NCBI GenBank assembly: GCA_947498625.1
Contig: CANMKR010000001.1
Coordinates: 922,090-986,089, forward strand
Source of the DNA: an uncultured Kangiella sp.
GTDB taxonomy: Bacteria; Pseudomonadota; Gammaproteobacteria; Enterobacterales; Kangiellaceae
Length of the DNA: 64,000 nt
Direction: 5' to 3'
In this document: one piece after another, positions 33,997-43,708 of the stretch
Layout: each line of letters opens with the position of its first letter
How positions within the stretch are numbered: the first letter of the stretch is position 1
Notes under the pieces: generated by a model
Seen by the model: the letters and a program-made list of their open reading frames with translations, nothing else
Database searches by the model: none
Told to the model about the DNA's origin: nothing
Made by a program: the position numbers and the translations under genes

Positions 33997-36879
33997 TTAC
34001 TGGCAAGCTTCACAATCAGGGTCATCAATCGAACATGCTTGTGGTGCAGCAGAGCCTACTGGCGCTGCGGCTACGGCGTTCAATTTGCCATCGCTAATGG
34101 TCGACTTTTCTGTACTAGTCGCACCTAAAGAGCGCAAATAGTAGGTCGTTTTTAAACCACGGAACCAAGCCATGCGGTAAACCATATCCAGTTTTTTACC
34201 TGAAGGTTCGCTCATGTATAGGTTCAATGATTGTGCTTGGTCAATCCACTTTTGACGACGGCTGGCAGCTTCCACTAACCATTTAGGTTCTATTTCGAAA
34301 GCTGTCGAGAATAAATGTTTTACATCATCAGGAATACGGTCAATTTGATTGAGACTACCTTCATAGTATTTCAAATCGTTAACCATCACTTTGTCCCATA
34401 AGTTACGAGCTTTAAGCTCATTAACCATGTATGGGTTTACGACCGTGAATTCGCCTGACAGGTTCGATTTAACGTATAAGTTTTGGTAAGTCGGCTCAAT
34501 CGACTGAGAGACACCCGTGATGTTTGAAATGGTTGCAGTAGGAGCAATCGCCATCACGTTCGAGTTACGCATACCAACGGTTTCAACGCGGCTACGCAAA
34601 GTATTCCAATCCATAGTTTGCGATTGATTCACTTCGATAAAGTCACTGCCACGCTCATCAATTAATTTTTGCACCGAATCGATGGGTAAAATACCTTGTG
34701 ACCATAATGAGCCTTCATAAGTCTCATAAGAACCACGCTCTTCAGCAAGATTAGTTGATGCTTGAATGGCAAAGTAAGAAATCGCTTCCATCGCACGATC
34801 GGCAAATTCAACCGCATCATTCGAAGAGTAAGGAATGTTTTGCATATAAAGCGCGTCTTGGAAGCCCATCATGCCTAAACCGATAGGGCGGTGGCGCATG
34901 TTCGATGCTTTAGCGGTATCAACTGGATAGAAGTTGATATCAATAACGTTGTCTAACATACGTACCGAAGTATTAACGGTTTTTTCCAATTGCTCGATAT
35001 CTAGCTCGCCATTTTTCATGTGCTTAGGAAGATTAACAGAACCTAAGTTACAGACAGCAATTTCTTCGCGCGCTTTGGTGTTAAGCGTGATCTCAGTACA
35101 CAAGTTAGAGCTGTGTACTACACCAGTATGCTGTTGAGGAGAGCGCACGTTACAAGGATCTTTGAAGGTGATCCAAGGGTGGCCTGTTTCGAACAACATG
35201 GATAACATTTTGCGCCATAGATCTTTGGCTACGATTGTTTTGGCCGTTTTTAGTTTTCCGTATTTAGCCATCTCTTCGTAATACTCGTAACGCTCTTCGA
35301 AAGCTTTACCGTATAAATCGTGTAAGTCAGGCACCTCATGCGGACTAAATAAAGTCCATTCGCCATCAGTAGCGACACGCTTTAAGAATAAATCAGGAAC
35401 CCAGTTCGCTGAATTCATATCATGGGTACGACGACGATCATCACCGGTATTTTTTCTAAGCTCTAAGAACTCTTCAATATCACAGTGCCAAGTTTCCAAG
35501 TAAGCACAAACCGCGCCTTTACGTTTACCGCCTTGATTAACAGCAACCGCAGTATCGTTAGCAACTTTTAAGAAAGGTACTACGCCTTGAGATTTACCAT
35601 TGGTGCCTTTAATGTAGGCGCCTAAGCTGCGTACTGGAGTCCAGTCATTACCTAAACCGCCGGCAAACTTTGACAACATAGCGTTATCTTTAATCGCGCT
35701 GTAGATGCCATCTAAATCATCAGGAACATTGGTCAAATAACAGCTAGACAGCTGCGGGCGTAAAGTACCAGAGTTAAATAGAGTAGGGGTTGAGCTCATG
35801 TAATGGAAACTGGATAAGTTATCGTAGAACTCAATGGCACGAGCTTCTCGATCGTCTTCACGTACAGCTAGTCCCATACAAACACGCATCCAGAATACTT
35901 GTGGTAATTCGATACGAACTTCATCTTTATGGATGAAGTAACGATCGAATAAGGTTTGAATACCTAAATAAGTAAACTGCATATCGCGCTCAGGCTTAAT
36001 TGCGGCCGCCAAGCGATCTAAATCAAAAGTTAATAACTCAGGGCTTAATAGTTCATTATCCACGCCCATTTGTAAGTAAGCTTTGAATGCCTGTGGATAA
36101 AGGCTTGTCATTTCTGCTTGGGTTGCGCGTTTAGCAACGCCTAACGCTTGCAACGATTCAGTACGAATAGAATCCATTAACAAACGAGCCGTTACATAAG
36201 TATAGTTTGGCTCGTTTTCGATCATGGTGCGCGCTGTCATCACCATAGCTTGATACACATCTTTAATGGCAACGCCATCGTAAAGGTTGCGCATGGTTTC
36301 TTTGATGATGGACTCAGGATCAACGTCATCTAAATCTTTACAGGCTTCTAATACGACAGTGTGCAAGCGCTGCACATCCAATGGACGCTGCGAGCCATCT
36401 TCTAGGGTTACTGTGTATTGATGATCGCCAACGATAGCGTCTAGTTTTGCGCTATCTCTTTCGGCACGTTCTTTAGAACGCTCTTCACGATACAAAACGT
36501 AAGCACGGGCAATTTTTTGCTCGCCATTACGCATTAAGGCTAATTCCACTTGATCTTGAATATCTTCAATATGGATAGTACCGCCTGCTGGTAGACGACG
36601 CTTGAAAGCTTCGCTGATCATTTGGGTCAATTGCTTGACTGTTTCATGGACGCGACCCGATGCCGCCGCAGCGCCACCTTCTACCGCCAAGAAAGCTTTA
36701 GTCATAGCAACTTCGATCTTCGAATCTTCGTAAGGCGTTACTTTGCCGTTACGACGGATAACTCGGATTTCCCCTGGTTTAGTTGCTTGAATTTCTGGGT
36801 GGTTGGTTGTTTGTGATGTTTCTGACATAGCTACACTTTCTACGCCTTGGTTTACTTGTTTACCGGCTTCGGTTTCCAT
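33997..36879 (-). CDS. nrdA: Class Ia ribonucleotide reductase alpha subunit
   Basis: This 960-aa catalytic subunit reduces ribonucleoside diphosphates. Two ATP-cone domains are visible at the N-terminus: IRVIRRNGKVTPYEDSKIEVAMTKAF (about residues 37-62) and YTVTLEDGSQRPLDVQRLHTVVLEAC (about 153-178), as in the long NrdA of Pseudomonas. LSSCYLTNVPDDLDGIY, NLCTEITL and VCNLGSVNLP hold active-site Cys, Asn and Glu. The redox Cys pair is at the very end (DPDCEACQ). AGAGG precedes the ATG at 36879. The double cone predicts dATP feedback inhibition. Confidence 0.97.
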   Translation of the reverse strand: METEAGKQVNQGVESVAMSETSQTTNHPEIQATKPGEIRVIRRNGKVTPYEDSKIEVAMTKAFLAVEGGAAAASGRVHETVKQLTQMISEAFKRRLPAGGTIHIEDIQDQVELALMRNGEQKIARAYVLYREERSKERAERDSAKLDAIVGDHQYTVTLEDGSQRPLDVQRLHTVVLEACKDLDDVDPESIIKETMRNLYDGVAIKDVYQAMVMTARTMIENEPNYTYVTARLLMDSIRTESLQALGVAKRATQAEMTSLYPQAFKAYLQMGVDNELLSPELLTFDLDRLAAAIKPERDMQFTYLGIQTLFDRYFIHKDEVRIELPQVFWMRVCMGLAVREDDREARAIEFYDNLSSFHYMSSTPTLFNSGTLRPQLSSCYLTNVPDDLDGIYSAIKDNAMLSKFAGGLGNDWTPVRSLGAYIKGTNGKSQGVVPFLKVANDTAVAVNQGGKRKGAVCAYLETWHCDIEEFLELRKNTGDDRRRTHDMNSANWVPDLFLKRVATDGEWTLFSPHEVPDLHDLYGKAFEERYEYYEEMAKYGKLKTAKTIVAKDLWRKMLSMLFETGHPWITFKDPCNVRSPQQHTGVVHSSNLCTEITLNTKAREEIAVCNLGSVNLPKHMKNGELDIEQLEKTVNTSVRMLDNVIDINFYPVDTAKASNMRHRPIGLGMMGFQDALYMQNIPYSSNDAVEFADRAMEAISYFAIQASTNLAEERGSYETYEGSLWSQGILPIDSVQKLIDERGSDFIEVNQSQTMDWNTLRSRVETVGMRNSNVMAIAPTATISNITGVSQSIEPTYQNLYVKSNLSGEFTVVNPYMVNELKARNLWDKVMVNDLKYYEGSLNQIDRIPDDVKHLFSTAFEIEPKWLVEAASRRQKWIDQAQSLNLYMSEPSGKKLDMVYRMAWFRGLKTTYYLRSLGATSTEKSTISDGKLNAVAAAPVGSAAPQACSIDDPDCEACQ

Positions 36880-37228
36880 TAATCCACGAACCTCTAGTTT
36901 GTCGTCATTTGTCTTATATAAGGGTTAGTTTCTTAGCCATTTTTGCGGTTTTTTCTTAACGAAACTCTTAAAAATGGCAAATAAATCTTTTTAATGTCTG
37001 TCTAGACGAAAAATCAACAACTTAGCTCAAACTGTTAATTATCAACATCTAGTGTTATCTATACAAACAGATACAAGATAGTGCGTTTTCTTGGCCTTGG
37101 CAAGCCCCTATCTAGTGGAATTTCTGTGGATAAAATGTGGGAAAAATGGCTGCTCTGCGCAAAGCCTTGAGTTACTTGACTTTGAGCGCTGTCAAGGTGA
37201 AAAAAATATTTTCAACTGTCAGAAAATT
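36880..37228. promoter_or_regulatory. nrdA upstream region with DnaA boxes
   Basis: There is no credible gene in these 349 bp. TGTGGATAA at 37125-37133 is a perfect DnaA box read on the minus strand (TTATCCACA). TTATCAACA at 37039-37047 is a one-mismatch box. DnaA control of nrdAB is established in E. coli; here it is inferred from the sites. I looked for the 16-bp NrdR box pair and found only poor matches. Confidence 0.55.
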
Positions 37229-38383
37229 TTACAAGGCTATTTTGTTGGGATACACGATCAAGTGTTGCACGTCTAAATCCAACCCAATATCTTGGGTTAG
37301 TGGGTAATCGTGATGACTAGCAAACAAGGCCTTCAACGTCTCCTTATTAGGCAGTTCTAGCTCATATTCGATGATTGCCCCTCTAAAGACCTTATGGGTG
37401 ACTTTTGCACGCAGAGAGGAGCTCTGGTTAGGTATAATGTCGTCGGGGCGCATTAGCACTAAAACTTCTTCGTGATCGGAAAAATAATAGCGATCGGAAT
37501 GGGCTCCATTAGCGCCATTGTCGACTTTATCTTTGGCTAAATTATTTAAAACATTGGCGATGGGGAAATCGCCTAAAGCCGTGCTAACGATAGGGATGTC
37601 ATCCGCAGAGTGTTCTTCTTGACTCATGTCTTTATGGATGACGCCATTAATAAAGTGACCATCACCAATAAAAGCGGCGATCTGAGGATCGGCGGGTTGG
37701 TGGTATAAATTGTAAGGCGTATCCCATTGCAATAATTGACCTTGGTGCATCACACCAATGTAATCGGCCATAGCAAACGCTTCTTGTTGATCGTGAGTGA
37801 CTAGAAGTGAAGCAATGCCTTGCGATTTGAGGAGCTGTTTTAATTCTCTGGCTAGTGAACGTCTTAAATGTGTATCTAAACTGGAAAAGGCCTCATCCAA
37901 TAAAATCAATTTGGGTTTTGGGGCAATGGTTCTTGCCAAAGCTACTCGCTGTTGTTGACCGCCCGATACTTGATGAGGGAAACGATCCCCCAAACCTTCT
38001 AAGCCGACTAGTTCTAAACATTCTTGCACGCGCGATCTTTTGTCTTGGCGTGAGAGTTTTCTCAAACCAAAGCCGACATTGTCAGCAATGGACAAGTGAG
38101 GGAATAGGGCATGATCTTGAAAGACTAATCCCAGATGGCGCTTTTCAGGCGGTGTTAGCTTGTTGGCTGAGGAGCACAAGTTGCCATGAATGCGAATTTC
38201 GCCTTGATAAATTGGCTCTAATCCAGCAATCGATCTTAACAAGGTGGTCTTGCCGCAACCGCTAGGGCCCAATAGACAAGCTGACTCACCTGCTTGCAAA
38301 GAAAATCCAATGCCATCAACCACCAACTGACCGTCATGGCGACATTCAACTTGGTTTAATTCTAAGATAGGTGCTTGACTCAT
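37229..38383 (-). CDS. ABC transporter ATP-binding protein, iron(III)/FbpC-like
   Basis: This 384-aa ATPase has Walker A GPSGCGKT at residues 39-46, the signature VSGGQQQRVALART, Walker B LILLDEAFSSLD and a switch His in LLVTHDQQEAFAMAD. The C-terminal TOBE-like region (about residues 240-384) resembles FbpC/PotA-type subunits. No permease or binding-protein gene is next to it, so the partner genes are elsewhere. The substrate (iron, sulfate, thiamine or polyamine) cannot be fixed from this window. Confidence 0.85.
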   Translation of the reverse strand: MSQAPILELNQVECRHDGQLVVDGIGFSLQAGESACLLGPSGCGKTTLLRSIAGLEPIYQGEIRIHGNLCSSANKLTPPEKRHLGLVFQDHALFPHLSIADNVGFGLRKLSRQDKRSRVQECLELVGLEGLGDRFPHQVSGGQQQRVALARTIAPKPKLILLDEAFSSLDTHLRRSLARELKQLLKSQGIASLLVTHDQQEAFAMADYIGVMHQGQLLQWDTPYNLYHQPADPQIAAFIGDGHFINGVIHKDMSQEEHSADDIPIVSTALGDFPIANVLNNLAKDKVDNGANGAHSDRYYFSDHEEVLVLMRPDDIIPNQSSSLRAKVTHKVFRGAIIEYELELPNKETLKALFASHHDYPLTQDIGLDLDVQHLIVYPNKIAL

Positions 38384-38564
38384 GCAGCTAATTGATACTG
38401 AGATTGATTATCATTTGCTCTTATTGTAACGGGCAATCAATAAGTTGCCTAGTCTTGAATCGATCCATAAGTAAAAGATTCTTTTTGCTGGCGACAAGTA
38501 ACTTGAAATCCGTATAATAGCGCCCATTATTGATGCTGTATCTTGATATATTTTGAGGAATCCC

Positions 38565-38912
38565 ATGAGTGACAATGCAATGAACGAAACTGTAGAGCAA
38601 ATCAAAAAGCAAATCGCTGATAATAAAGTGGTTTTATACATGAAAGGCTCACCAAAACTTCCGATGTGTGGTTTCTCGGCACAAGCAGTTCAAGCCCTTA
38701 TGCAATGCGGTCACGAATTTGCATACGTGGATATTCTGCAAAACCCTGATATCCGTGCTGAATTACCTAAATACGCTAACTGGCCAACTTTCCCGCAGTT
38801 ATGGGTAGATGGTGAGTTGCAGGGCGGTTGTGACATTATCTTGGAAATGTATCAAGCTGGTGAGTTACAAGAAGTTTTAGATGAGTCTTATGGTAAAGCA
38901 CCAGAAGCATAA
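38565..38912 (+). CDS. grxD: Monothiol glutaredoxin Grx4 family
   Basis: This 115-aa monothiol glutaredoxin has active site CGFS at residues 35-38 (PMCGFSAQA). WPTFPQLWVDGELQGGCDIILEM forms the glutathione-binding cis-Pro and GG region. Grx4 proteins carry a [2Fe-2S] cluster with glutathione and deliver it in Fe-S assembly. GAGGAA at 38555-38560 sets the ATG at 38565. It ends with a strong terminator. Confidence 0.95.
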   Translation: MSDNAMNETVEQIKKQIADNKVVLYMKGSPKLPMCGFSAQAVQALMQCGHEFAYVDILQNPDIRAELPKYANWPTFPQLWVDGELQGGCDIILEMYQAGELQEVLDESYGKAPEA

Positions 38913-38964
38913 TTTTTGTCACTCCTGTTAAAACCCTAGTCTCGTAAAGACATTAAATTATATG

Positions 38965-38997
38965 AAAAATGCCACTACTTTTAGTGGCATTTTTTTA
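38965..38997. terminator. Terminator of grxD
   Basis: A 13-bp stem (AAAAATGCCACTA at 38965-38977, TAGTGGCATTTTT at 38982-38994) with a CTTT loop and T-run. It can serve both convergent genes. Confidence 0.9.
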
Positions 38998-39014
38998 AAC
39001 AACGAAATAATTAA

Positions 39015-40136
39015 TTAACTCTTGTGCTTTTTCCAAGCAGCTAAGACTGTGGCTTCTTTTTCGGACTTTATTCCTGCGCGAATTTTTTCTTGTCTTTCAG
39101 AGGGTAAAGTCGCAAACCAATCGTGAGTATCTTGGATGATAGTTTTTAAAGGTCTTTGCTTTAACCCATTGGCATAGGCCTTTTTAGAGCTCATGGTACC
39201 AGCGCCGGCGAAACTACCTTTTGGCGGAAACCAAGTAGGCATTTCAGACCAAGGTTGAACGGAGTGCTTTTGAAGAAACTCAGTAGGAACCCAAACTAAA
39301 TTTGCTTTTGGGTTAAGTGTCATTTTGCAGTTAGTTAACAATTCGCCAATAGTCATATCATTGCCATTGGTTTGTGCGTTAAAAGTTCCTGTGATCTTTT
39401 TATTGGCGCAATGAACAGTCCATTCGGCTAGATCGCGTACGTCGATAATTTGAATAAAATCTTTACCCTCACTCGGACACAAAACATCGCCGCCTTTAGC
39501 TACGCGAACAGGCCAATAAGTAAAGCGATCCGTTTTATCGCCAGGGCCCACAATTAAACCCGGTCGAATAATGGTGGCTTTATTGCCAAGCCTTTCGATA
39601 GCAGCTTTCTCACATAGTGCTTTTAGTGGCCCGTAGCTAGCACCAGTAACTTCTTCCGTTGTTGGATCATCAATAGTACCGACTGCAGCAGACTCATCCA
39701 TATTTTTTTGCGTCCAGTCGGCGTACACAGAAATAGTAGATATAAAAATATACTGATCAATAGTATCGCCTACTTGATCCAGTAGTAGATTAACCACGCG
39801 TGGATAATAACTAGAGGTATCTATGACTAGATCCCACTGAGTATCCTTAAGCTGTTTAATATCATCAGTTTTACGATCGCCTTTAATTAAAGGCAATGAA
39901 TTTAGCAGTTCTGCATGCAGGGTAGGTTTGGTTTTGCCACGATTAAATAAAGTCACTTTATGGCCAGCATCGACCGCTGCCTTGACGGTATGAGGGCCTA
40001 AAAATCCGGTACCACCCATAAATAAGATATTAAGTGATTTAGTCGTTTTAGGCAGTACAGATTTTGCCTGGCAAGCCGTTGCCAGGGCAGCAGAAGCGGT
40101 GAATGAATGTTTTAAAAACTGACGGCGACTAGCCAT
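39015..40136 (-). CDS. Tat-exported NAD-dependent epimerase/dehydratase family protein
   Basis: This protein of about 373 aa starts MASRRQFLKHSF, a twin-arginine signal (SRRQFLK), followed by AASAALATACQA-type hydrophobic residues. The Rossmann loop NILFMGGTGFLGPHTVKAA follows, then an extended-SDR fold (FISTISVYADW, GASYGPLKALCEKAA with Tyr-x-x-x-Lys, IIRPGLIVGPGD). GAGGA precedes the ATG at 40136, which is preferred over 40172. Export of a folded, cofactor-loaded oxidoreductase by Tat is consistent. The substrate is unknown. Confidence 0.85.
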   Translation of the reverse strand: MASRRQFLKHSFTASAALATACQAKSVLPKTTKSLNILFMGGTGFLGPHTVKAAVDAGHKVTLFNRGKTKPTLHAELLNSLPLIKGDRKTDDIKQLKDTQWDLVIDTSSYYPRVVNLLLDQVGDTIDQYIFISTISVYADWTQKNMDESAAVGTIDDPTTEEVTGASYGPLKALCEKAAIERLGNKATIIRPGLIVGPGDKTDRFTYWPVRVAKGGDVLCPSEGKDFIQIIDVRDLAEWTVHCANKKITGTFNAQTNGNDMTIGELLTNCKMTLNPKANLVWVPTEFLQKHSVQPWSEMPTWFPPKGSFAGAGTMSSKKAYANGLKQRPLKTIIQDTHDWFATLPSERQEKIRAGIKSEKEATVLAAWKKHKS

Positions 40137-40246
40137 AGATAAATCCTCATAAGAGTTCCTACTTATGAGCAAATACCCTAACAGCGGTTTACAGAGCTCG
40201 CAAATAACAAACTGTAACTAAGTATTGCGCAGAGCAATATCGCAAC

Positions 40247-40936
40247 TCAACTGAACTTATCAATAACACTTTGTCGATAATTATCACCAATCGGAATTTC
40301 AAACTGATTAATTTCAAGATCAGTATTTGAGTATGCCGCTACTTTGTCGATATTGACTACATAGGAGCGATGAACTTGAATAAAATTACCAGTCAAGTTT
40401 TCAAAAAATGCCGACAAGCTAGATTTGATAACATGCTTGTTATCATGAGTGTATATCTGAATATAATCTTTTAGGCTTTGGATATAGAGTATCTGGTCTA
40501 AAAGCAGTTTGACTTGCTTACGATTTTCACGAATAAAGATAAAATCTTTTGCCTCTCCTGGTGTTTCTTTAATGACGCTCGATAACGCTATAAACTTTTC
40601 TGTCGCTTTATAAAATCGAGGAAAAGTGATTGGCTTAAGTAGATAGTCGACAGCATCTAAATCGAAGCCATCGATAGCATAGTCGCGATAGGCTGTTGTG
40701 AAAATCACTTTAGGCTTTAGCGGCAAGTTACGGTAAAAATCCATACCTTTTAAAATAGGCATTTCGATATCTAAAAATAATAAATCTACCGGCTGATCAC
40801 GTAACACTTCAGAAGCTTCAATAGCGCTGGCGCAGGAGGCTACTAATTCAAATTGTGGCAATTTTTCAACATAAGACTCCAATAAAGAACGAGCAAGTTC
40901 TTCATCATCAATAATCATGCAGCGATAGTTACTCAT
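40247..40936 (-). CDS. LytTR family response regulator
   Basis: This protein of about 229 aa has a receiver domain (residues 1-120: IIDDEELARSL, LLFLDIEMPILKGMDF with the phosphoryl Asp, ITTAY-type Lys loop LLKPITF) and a LytTR DNA-binding domain (about 130-229: FIFIRENRKQVKLLLDQILYIQSLKDYIQIYT, QVHRSYVVNIDKV). The ATG at 40936 lies just past the kinase stop and is preferred over an in-frame TTG at 40954. It is cotranscribed with the sensor kinase. Confidence 0.92.
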   Translation of the reverse strand: MSNYRCMIIDDEELARSLLESYVEKLPQFELVASCASAIEASEVLRDQPVDLLFLDIEMPILKGMDFYRNLPLKPKVIFTTAYRDYAIDGFDLDAVDYLLKPITFPRFYKATEKFIALSSVIKETPGEAKDFIFIRENRKQVKLLLDQILYIQSLKDYIQIYTHDNKHVIKSSLSAFFENLTGNFIQVHRSYVVNIDKVAAYSNTDLEINQFEIPIGDNYRQSVIDKFS

Positions 40937-40940
40937 AGTC

Positions 40941-42002
40941 TTATTTGACCTCAACTTTCAAAGTGACTTGAAAGGAAGCGCTATCTTGCTCAATTAATAG
41001 CTCATGCTGATTAGGGTAAATAAGATCCAACTGCCGTTGTAAATTTTGCAAACCAATGCCACCTGATTGTGAAGGTTTTATAAGACTTGGGATAGTATTG
41101 TTAATGCTACAAAAAATTTGAGAGTCATTAGCATTTATCACGATAGAAACTTTGGCTAAACCTATTTCTTCGCTGGTACTGTGTTTGCAAGCATTTTCGA
41201 CTAAATTAAGTAGCAACAAAGGCGCTATTTTTGGATTAGATTCAATATTAGTCTCTAGAGTTACCTGAATTCTTTTGCCATAGCGTATTTCCTCAAGCGT
41301 GATATAACTTTTCAGTAATGCCACTTCAGACTCTAGATAAACGTATTTTTCATTACAGCGATACAGCACATAATCCAAAATATCGGAAAGCTTTTCTATG
41401 ACTATTGGCGCTCGCTCAGATTTTTGTAAGGTTAAAGAGTAGAGGTTGTTAAGCGTATTAAAAATAAAGTGTGGGTTAAGTTGGTTTTTTAGCGCCTTTA
41501 ATTCCGCTTTTTGTTTTTGTTCACTGATTTTCAGTAATTGCCTTTGGGTTAGATAAAAGCTATGAGCAATCAAGATAAAGGCTGGGTATAAATGTTGCGG
41601 AAACTTCCAGAAAAATAGGTACTTCATAGTCCATAAGCTAAACATGCGCTCTATAAGCGTGCGCTTTCCATTGATTTCAAAAAATCGCACATAGGATTCA
41701 GGATAGGTAGGCTCTAGATAAAGAACTCGAATAAGAATATGAATTTGGCAAGCTATAAAAGTTAAAACAATGAGCAAGACGATAAACTTAATATTTTTAT
41801 TTTTGCTTAAAGAGATAGGGATTAAGTACTTTATCGCTATAAAAGCAATCAGCATTTGTAAGGAGGTAACTAAGCCTACCGTTTCAATGAGTTCTCTGGT
41901 GGTTGAATAAATACCCCAATGAGGCCCGGTGTTTATTAAATAAACCAGGCACCAAAAAAATATATAGCCAAGCCACAAATATTGATTATGATTTTTTGCC
42001 AA
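40941..42002 (-). CDS. LytS/YpdA-type sensor histidine kinase
   Basis: This 353-aa membrane sensor has four hydrophobic segments in the first 160 residues, then a His_kinase domain. ALKNQLNPHFIFNTLNNLYSLT holds the phospho-acceptor His. PLLLLNLVENACKHS and GGIGLQNLQRQLDLIYP are the N and G boxes. No periplasmic ligand domain is evident. It is paired with the LytTR regulator directly downstream. Confidence 0.92.
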   Translation of the reverse strand: MAKNHNQYLWLGYIFFWCLVYLINTGPHWGIYSTTRELIETVGLVTSLQMLIAFIAIKYLIPISLSKNKNIKFIVLLIVLTFIACQIHILIRVLYLEPTYPESYVRFFEINGKRTLIERMFSLWTMKYLFFWKFPQHLYPAFILIAHSFYLTQRQLLKISEQKQKAELKALKNQLNPHFIFNTLNNLYSLTLQKSERAPIVIEKLSDILDYVLYRCNEKYVYLESEVALLKSYITLEEIRYGKRIQVTLETNIESNPKIAPLLLLNLVENACKHSTSEEIGLAKVSIVINANDSQIFCSINNTIPSLIKPSQSGGIGLQNLQRQLDLIYPNQHELLIEQDSASFQVTLKVEVK

Positions 42003-42070
42003 GAAACTGTGTACTAATCTTGTTGTATTGTTTGAATTGTAGCGTTTGTCCGCTCATCTGTTAACCGAAG

Positions 42071-42140
42071 ATCGACTAATCCTTAAAAATGGTCGACTAA
42101 TGGCTTTATCTGGTGATCTAGTTGGTCTAGTCGATAATGC
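42071..42140. promoter_or_regulatory. LytTR-type direct repeats in divergent promoter region
   Basis: TCGACTAAT occurs at 42072-42080 and 42093-42101, 21 bp apart (two helical turns), the spacing known for LytTR dimers. An inverted relative, TAGTCGATAA, lies at about 42128-42137. The sites are between the kinase-regulator operon and the secreted-protein/transporter operon, so both could be controlled. Binding is inferred. Confidence 0.5.
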
Positions 42141-42227
42141 TATGGGTTTCGTCTACTTATCCAAATAAGGAGAACTATCTGTTGTTAGAGTTTCGCTTGT
42201 CAATCCATTTAAGTTTTAGGAGTACCA

Positions 42228-42725
42228 ATGCGAATAAGCCATTTTCTAATCATCTGCATACTAACTTTAGCATCAATAAATTTAAAGGCAGAAAAGTCTC
42301 AGCAGACAGAGCTAACCGAGTTCTTCCATGATTATATTCAAGGTTATAACCTCTATTTAGCAAACCCTAATAATCAGTCCGCTATGCCGCAAATAGCCAG
42401 TCACTTTACATATCCTGTTATGCAAATCCCTAATAAAGGAGCTCCAGTGATAGTGACCGAGTCAGCTCAGCTGATTAAAAACTTCAGTTTCTTTGTTGAT
42501 AATTTACGCAAAAATTCAGTAGCTAAAATCGTTTGGGAGAAACTGCAAGTCCGATCTTTAACTGACAATAAAGCGCTGGCGATTAATATTGCCAATGCGA
42601 TGGATGCCCAAGGAAATATCGTAACTCGGCTTTCCACCTTATACATACTGCACAAAGAAGATAGTCATTGGAAAATATCCGCAATACAGCCTCATTCTAT
42701 AAGTAATCATATCAATTTAAATTAA
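42228..42725 (+). CDS. Secreted NTF2/SnoaL-like hypothetical protein
   Basis: This 165-aa protein has a clear signal peptide (residues 1-21, LIICILTLASINLKA). The mature part, with FFHDYIQGYNLYLANPN near the start and STLYILHKEDSHWKISAIQPH at the end, looks like an NTF2-like (SnoaL) fold. AGGAG precedes the ATG. It is the first gene of a run with the SDR (10-bp gap) and the transporter. No catalytic role can be assigned. Confidence 0.7.
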   Translation: MRISHFLIICILTLASINLKAEKSQQTELTEFFHDYIQGYNLYLANPNNQSAMPQIASHFTYPVMQIPNKGAPVIVTESAQLIKNFSFFVDNLRKNSVAKIVWEKLQVRSLTDNKALAINIANAMDAQGNIVTRLSTLYILHKEDSHWKISAIQPHSISNHINLN

Positions 42726-42735
42726 GGAACAACTG

Positions 42736-43701
42736 ATGAAATTTATAAAATACCTTTTAATAATCAGCATTTACGTTATTAGCTCATTACCAGACATCAG
42801 TCTGTCTTATGCGACAAAAGAAAAGAAAGCTCAGAAAGCCGTGCTTATTACTGGAGCTTCAAGCGGCATCGGCAAGAAAACCGCAGAAATGATGGCAAAG
42901 CAAGGTTATTTTGTTTACGCGGGCGCTAGAAAAGAGCAAGACTTAAAAGCATTAAGTGCCAATGACAATATGTTAGGTGTCAGACTAGATGTGACCATTC
43001 AAGACGATATTAATAAGGCTGTCGAACTGATTCGTAAAGAAGGGCGAGGTTTACACGCAGTTATTAATAATGCAGGTGTAACGGTTTTTGGAGCTTTAAT
43101 TGAAGTTTCTGAGCAAGATATGCAATTTCAGATGGATGTGAATCTATTTGGACCTTATCGAGTGACCAAAGCTTTTGCACCTATGATTATTGAAAGTCAG
43201 GGACGAGTGGTTAATATAAGTTCTGTGGCGGGGATTTTTACCGGTCCAATGATTGGGCCTTATAATATGAGCAAGTTTGCAGTAGAGGCATATTCTGAGG
43301 TCTTGGCAAAAGAGTTAAAAAAGTTTGGAGTGAAAGTCAGTATTATTGAACCGGGCAATTATAACTCGAGCATCATAAAAACCATGAAGCGTCGTATGCA
43401 ACAAAATGATACAACTACTAACAGCCAATACCATAAAGAAATGCAACAATTGTTCAAATATTTTACTGAAGATCGTTCCAATCATAAGGAGCCGGTAGAT
43501 GTCGCCAATGCTATTATTGATGCGATTTCTTCAGATAAGCCGAAATTAAGGTATATGGTTGTGCCTATTGATCAAGAAGCTAGCATCACTCTACAGGCAA
43601 GCTTCAATAGAATTATTGAAATTAATAAAAAGCAACCGTTTGAAAAGAACAGGAAAGCGCTTATAGAAATGTTAGACAAGGCATTGAGTCAGCAAAAATA
43701 G
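42736..43701 (+). CDS. SDR family oxidoreductase with N-terminal signal
   Basis: This 321-aa short-chain dehydrogenase has a hydrophobic leader (residues 5-24) before the Rossmann domain. ITGASSGIGKKTAEMMA is the cofactor loop. NNAG is at about residues 120-123, SSVAGIFTGP carries the catalytic Ser, and YNMSK carries Tyr and Lys. The leader is odd for an NAD(P)-dependent SDR: it may be a membrane anchor with the domain in the cytoplasm, or a mispositioned start. The operon lies between the NTF2-like protein and the transporter. Confidence 0.83.
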   Translation: MKFIKYLLIISIYVISSLPDISLSYATKEKKAQKAVLITGASSGIGKKTAEMMAKQGYFVYAGARKEQDLKALSANDNMLGVRLDVTIQDDINKAVELIRKEGRGLHAVINNAGVTVFGALIEVSEQDMQFQMDVNLFGPYRVTKAFAPMIIESQGRVVNISSVAGIFTGPMIGPYNMSKFAVEAYSEVLAKELKKFGVKVSIIEPGNYNSSIIKTMKRRMQQNDTTTNSQYHKEMQQLFKYFTEDRSNHKEPVDVANAIIDAISSDKPKLRYMVVPIDQEASITLQASFNRIIEINKKQPFEKNRKALIEMLDKALSQQK

Positions 43702-43708
43702 GAATAGT

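Noticed and set aside
36990..37085. NrdR box pair before nrdA
   Set aside because: The best candidates (around 37050-37085) deviate in length and core bases from the 16-bp consensus.
37091..37276. 61-codon plus-strand frame upstream of nrdA
   Set aside because: It overlaps the end of the ABC ATPase gene and the DnaA-box region, has no ribosome site and shows no protein-like features.
42137..42331. Short ORF ahead of the NTF2-like gene
   Set aside because: It runs out of frame into the signal peptide of the following gene and includes promoter sequence; no support as a leader peptide.
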